A stretch of 7,302 nt of DNA, taken from assembly GCA_021775195.1 (NCBI GenBank), contig JAJFIG010000153.1:1-7302 (forward strand), in the 5' to 3' direction. A model generated the notes under the pieces. It had not been told where the DNA came from and did not search any database. It saw only the letters and a program-made list of their open reading frames with translations. This DNA comes from Rhodospirillales bacterium (GTDB taxonomy: Bacteria > Pseudomonadota > Alphaproteobacteria > Rhodospirillales > 2-02-FULL-58-16). This document shows, piece by piece, positions 5,096 through 7,302 of this stretch; position 1 is the stretch's first letter; each line of letters begins with the position of its first letter. Both the position numbers and the translations under genes were made by a program.

Positions 5096-5120
5096 TGGTA
5101 TTCGCCAAGGGAGAAACGCC

Positions 5121-6410
5121 ATGCGCCGATATCCCTGGACCAACGCCGCCGGCCTGCTCAACCGGGCCCTCCTGGCCGCCGTCTTCCTTGTTCTGGTTCA
5201 GGCATTCCCCGGCCCGGCGCTGGCCCAGAGCGATCCCATCGTCGCCCTCCCGTCCGACGTCTTCAGTTTCCGTGACCGGCGCACCCCCAACCAGACCGGC
5301 TTTTTCATCGGCGACCGCCTCGCTGTCGGCATCGTTTCCGTCACTCCCAACCCCGAGAACGGCCTCGGCGGCGACCTCACCACCGTCACCGCGCGCCAGA
5401 ACACCACCGAGACCAACCTGCCCTTCATCGGCGGCGTCTTCGGCGGCCAATACGTAAATTCCGTGCCCTTCGATCCCACCCTGACCGGGATCTGGGAGCT
5501 CACCGTCGCCAACACCGGCAGCCCCAACACCCCGGTCGTCGTCAATTCTCCCGCCGTGGGCCCCACCTCCCTGGTGCCCTTCGTCACCGACGGCACCATG
5601 ACGCCCGCCGGCCTGACCCCGACCATCTCCTGGGTCCAGCCGTCCGGGTTCACCCCCGACAACCAGCGCATATTCATCACCGACCTCGACCGCCAGTCGG
5701 CGGACGGCTCGGCCCTGGTCATGCACCGCCAGGACATCTCCGCCGCCGCGACCTCCTTCGCCATCCCGGCGATCCTTGAGAACGGCGATCCGCTGAGCTT
5801 CGGCGGCCGCTACGAGATCCTGGTCATGCTCCAGGATCTGCGTTCCAACGGCTCGCCCCGTTCGCGCTCGCGCACCTTCTACTCCTTCACGCCCCTCGTC
5901 GCCGGGCCCACGGTCCAGCTTCCCGTCGTCGGCCCCGACGGCATCTTCACCTTCGACCTCGGGGTGACCGCGGGCGGGTCCGTGGTCCTCGACCCCGACG
6001 TCGCCGTCGGCTACCGCTACCAGGTCGGGGCGGGGGATCCCCTGTTCGCCTCGGTGCGCATCCTCAGCGACGTCGGCGACGGCCTCTACAATCTGCGTTT
6101 CTTCGACGGCTCCGGCGTCATCGACCAGCTCCTCGGCGTCGGCGACCTCTTCACCTTCCCCGTTGCCATCGGCGATTTCGAGATCCTCGGCATCGAGCCC
6201 GGGGCCGGCGTCGATCCCCGCAACGCCACCGCCTTCCTGACCGAGGTCACCTTCGCCGGCGACGGCCGCTTCACCGGCACCATGACCCCCATCGAGGTCC
6301 ACGTCGCCGAGCCGCCGGCCGCCGGCCTCCTCGCCGCCGGCTGCCTGGCCCTCCTGTTCCTGACCCCGCGCCGCCGCGGCTTCAAGCGGAACATCCACAA
6401 CCCCCGCTAA
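5121..6410 (+). CDS. Exported PEP-CTERM sorting-signal protein (429 aa)
   Basis: Signal peptide: MRRYPWTNAAGLLNR, hydrophobic core about 15-28, likely cleavage after ALA (residue 35). The body is rich in Gly, Asp, Thr, Val and Pro, with alternating beta-strand patterns. Residues about 120-258 look like an Ig/fibronectin-like beta sandwich. Residues about 275-392 (FTFDLGVTAGGSVVLDPDVA, VGYRYQVGAGDPLFASVRIL, AFLTEVTFAGDGRFTGTM) match a domain I know from other PEP-CTERM proteins. The C-terminus is the sorting signal: VAEPP (395-399), a hydrophobic helix (400-415, AGLLAAGCLALLFLT), then RRR (417-419). In this system exosortase, an inner-membrane cysteine protease, cleaves near the motif during export, usually in bacteria that make exopolysaccharide. 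The first Pro of Pro-Glu-Pro is Ala here, and the tail after the Arg cluster is about ten residues long. The ATG at 5121 is supported by AAGGGAG, the signal peptide and the sigma-54 promoter, against an in-frame extension to 4656. The specific function is unknown. Confidence 0.88.
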   Translation: MRRYPWTNAAGLLNRALLAAVFLVLVQAFPGPALAQSDPIVALPSDVFSFRDRRTPNQTGFFIGDRLAVGIVSVTPNPENGLGGDLTTVTARQNTTETNLPFIGGVFGGQYVNSVPFDPTLTGIWELTVANTGSPNTPVVVNSPAVGPTSLVPFVTDGTMTPAGLTPTISWVQPSGFTPDNQRIFITDLDRQSADGSALVMHRQDISAAATSFAIPAILENGDPLSFGGRYEILVMLQDLRSNGSPRSRSRTFYSFTPLVAGPTVQLPVVGPDGIFTFDLGVTAGGSVVLDPDVAVGYRYQVGAGDPLFASVRILSDVGDGLYNLRFFDGSGVIDQLLGVGDLFTFPVAIGDFEILGIEPGAGVDPRNATAFLTEVTFAGDGRFTGTMTPIEVHVAEPPAAGLLAAGCLALLFLTPRRRGFKRNIHNPR

Positions 6411-6735
6411 CCGACTCCCCCGACTCGCCTTTCCCCCGGCAAGGCCCGGCGTGCCCGGTTGTTCCATCGAAGGGAAAACACGGATGAACACGGATTGACA
6501 CGGATAAGGAAAACTGCGTCAACGAGAGGACCCGGGCCCGCCGAAGGCGAATTTATTTTCATCGGTGTTCATCCGTGTTCATTCGTGTGAAATTTCCCCG
6601 CCCGGACGTCATCCGGTGCCGCGCTTTCGCCCCCGCCCTGCACGCGTTTGGCGCGAGGTTCCCGGTCTCGCCCTTGCGCCAACCCCCGCCAGCCGCCATG
6701 CTTGGCATCTGTCCGATTGGTAGGGGGATCACATC
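6411..6735. other. 325-bp intergenic region after the PEP-CTERM gene
   Basis: No gene is supported. 6411-6476 is C-rich with no convincing terminator (a GC-rich partial dyad near 6436-6460 lacks a T-run). 6477-6589 is the second inverted-repeat element. 6590-6721 has no clear promoter, sigma-54 site or copy of the 17-bp box, so the next gene does not appear to share the regulation of the PEP-CTERM gene. The ribosome site of the next gene, AGGGGGA, is at 6722-6728. Confidence 0.55.
6477..6589. repeat. Inverted-repeat element, copy 2 (10-bp units AACACGGATG)
   Basis: Left arm: AACACGGATG (6477-6486), AACACGGATT (6487-6496), GACACGGATA (6497-6506). Right arm: CATCGGTGTT (6560-6569), CATCCGTGTT (6570-6579), CATTCGTGTG (6580-6589). 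Positions 6478-6500 match the reverse complement of 6566-6588 at 20 of 23 positions, so this copy is more decayed than copy 1. Both copies share short edge sequences: GG-x-AAAACACGG on the left and GTGTGAAAT on the right. The 53-bp interior is unrelated to that of copy 1 and has no hairpin pair. Confidence 0.78.
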
Positions 6736-7302
6736 ATGGGTGCACGGAACCGGGTACGCCGGGCCGCCGGGGCGGGCCTCGCCGCCGGCCTCTTTTTCCT
6801 CATGGTTGCGCCGGCCCTGGGCGCCGATGCCGTCTACGCCGTCGTCGCCCTGCGCCAGGCCTCGGGCGTCGCCTCCACCGGCGGCCCCGCCCCCGATCCC
6901 CTGGCCAAACTCTTCGGCACCACGGTAACCCTCGGCAAGACACTGACCTGGCTCGGCGGGCGCACCTGCGGCAAATGGCGCCGCCGGCCCCTGGAGACGC
7001 CGCCCCTCGACGTCGCCGATCCCAACCTCTCCGACCTCCAGCTCGCCCCCCACGCCCATCTCCGCCCCGCCTTCGACAAGCGCCGCAACCGGGGCGTCGA
7101 GATCCGCTGCAACGGCAAGCCCTTCGCCGTCTTCCTCGAGGTCGACGACAAGGTCCTCGTCGTCCCCGCCGCCAACGGCGCCACCCATCTCATCCTCGAG
7201 CGGGTCCCGAAAAATTCCAATTTCGGCGGCATCAAGGCGTCCCTGGCCGCCCTCGGGCTCTACCGCGGCCCCCTCGACGAAGCCATGAACCAAGAGGCCC
7301 GG
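6736..7302 (+). CDS. Secreted protein with probable peptidoglycan-binding-like domain, 3' end cut by window
   Basis: The frame is open from the ATG at 6736 through the last base (189 codons, no stop), so the gene is partial. Ribosome site AGGGGGA (6722-6728) lies 7 nt upstream. Signal peptide: MGARNRVRRA, hydrophobic core about 11-27, likely cleavage after ALGA (residue 30) or just beyond. The mature region has WLGGRTCGKWRRRPLE (72-87), DVADPNLSDLQLAP (92-105) and VEIRCNGKPFAVFLEVDDKV (121-140). Its two cysteines, C78 and C125, could form a periplasmic disulfide. Residues 165-189 (GIKASLAALGLYRGPLDEAM and onward) resemble the opening helix-loop of PG_binding_1 domains, whose usual pattern is L-x-x-LG-x-Y-x-GP-x-D-G. 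The normal Gly after the Asp is Glu here. Third positions are strongly C-biased, supporting coding. Identification beyond 'exported, possibly wall-binding' is not possible. Confidence 0.82.
   Translation, partial: MGARNRVRRAAGAGLAAGLFFLMVAPALGADAVYAVVALRQASGVASTGGPAPDPLAKLFGTTVTLGKTLTWLGGRTCGKWRRRPLETPPLDVADPNLSDLQLAPHAHLRPAFDKRRNRGVEIRCNGKPFAVFLEVDDKVLVVPAANGATHLILERVPKNSNFGGIKASLAALGLYRGPLDEAMNQEAR

Larger units (their letters stand above)
4452..5120. other. 669-bp divergent intergenic region between antiporter and PEP-CTERM gene
   Basis: No protein gene is supported here, although a plus frame stays open from 4656 into the gene at 5121. Contents in order: 4452-4575, the antiporter leader, with no clear promoter seen; 4576-4715, an inverted-repeat element with nested hairpins; 4716-4769, nothing recognised; 4770-5005, three copies of a 17-bp box; 5080-5095, a sigma-54 promoter; 5107-5113, the ribosome site AAGGGAG. 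The stretches between boxes (4787-4876 and 4894-4988) show no further motif I can defend. Confidence 0.6.

Noticed and set aside
4656..5120. In-frame N-terminal extension of the PEP-CTERM protein
   Set aside because: It would read through the repeat element, the three boxes and the sigma-54 promoter, and would bury the signal peptide.
5001..6491. 496-codon minus-strand frame opposite the PEP-CTERM gene
   Set aside because: Low-complexity Gly/Glu/Asp-rich translation. Its start MFIRV comes from the 10-bp repeat element, a known artefact pattern.
6559..7293. 244-codon minus-strand frame ending in ...TRMNTDEHR
   Set aside because: The ending is a translation of the AACACGGATG repeat, and the frame mirrors the real plus-strand exported protein gene.

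Overview
The window is GC-rich (roughly two thirds G+C by eye) with strongly C/G-biased third codon positions, and it is laid out as ordinary bacterial chromosome. An alphaproteobacterium, perhaps Rhodospirillales-like, fits best. The reasons are the composition, a 17-kDa-antigen-type surface protein, and the intergenic twin-hairpin repeat (CCTCGGGTCAAGCCCGAGG type) that I associate with that class. This placement is inference. No rRNA, tRNA, CRISPR, transposase or phage gene is visible.

Positions 1-410 hold a leader region and a 54-residue charged small protein. Positions 424-2231, on the minus strand, hold three same-strand genes. In transcription order these are a signal-peptide protein with strand-turn repeats and a C-terminal coiled coil, a membrane-anchored protein of unknown function 9 bp downstream, and, after a 95-bp gap, a cupin of the cysteine/thiol dioxygenase fold. 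A divergent intergenic region (2232-2512) has a perfect 7-bp inverted repeat over a plausible minus-strand -10 element. Its plus-strand partner (2513-3196) is a secreted glycine-zipper/17-kDa-surface-antigen protein with an unusual Lys/His pentapeptide repeat. That gene converges tail to tail, 7 bp apart, with a CPA1-type cation:proton antiporter (3204-4451, minus).

The most informative part is 4452-6410. A 429-residue exported protein ends in a PEP-CTERM-type sorting signal (EPP motif, hydrophobic helix, Arg cluster). Upstream lie three near-identical copies of the 17-mer TGTCGGAATTCTTTACA (107 and 112 bp apart) and an almost consensus sigma-54 promoter, TGGCGCAGGAATTGCA, placed so that the start site would fall about 15 nt before the ATG. 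This matches what is known of the PEP-CTERM/exosortase system, in which a sigma-54-dependent AtoC-like regulator is thought to act through an upstream box. No exosortase or exopolysaccharide gene is present here, so this is probably a dispersed target gene of the system.

Two inverted-repeat elements built from 10-bp units (AACACGGATG) bracket the PEP-CTERM unit at 4576-4715 and 6477-6589. The first contains a nested twin-hairpin repeat. The last gene (6736 to the window end, plus strand) is a secreted protein cut off at what looks like the start of a peptidoglycan-binding-like domain.
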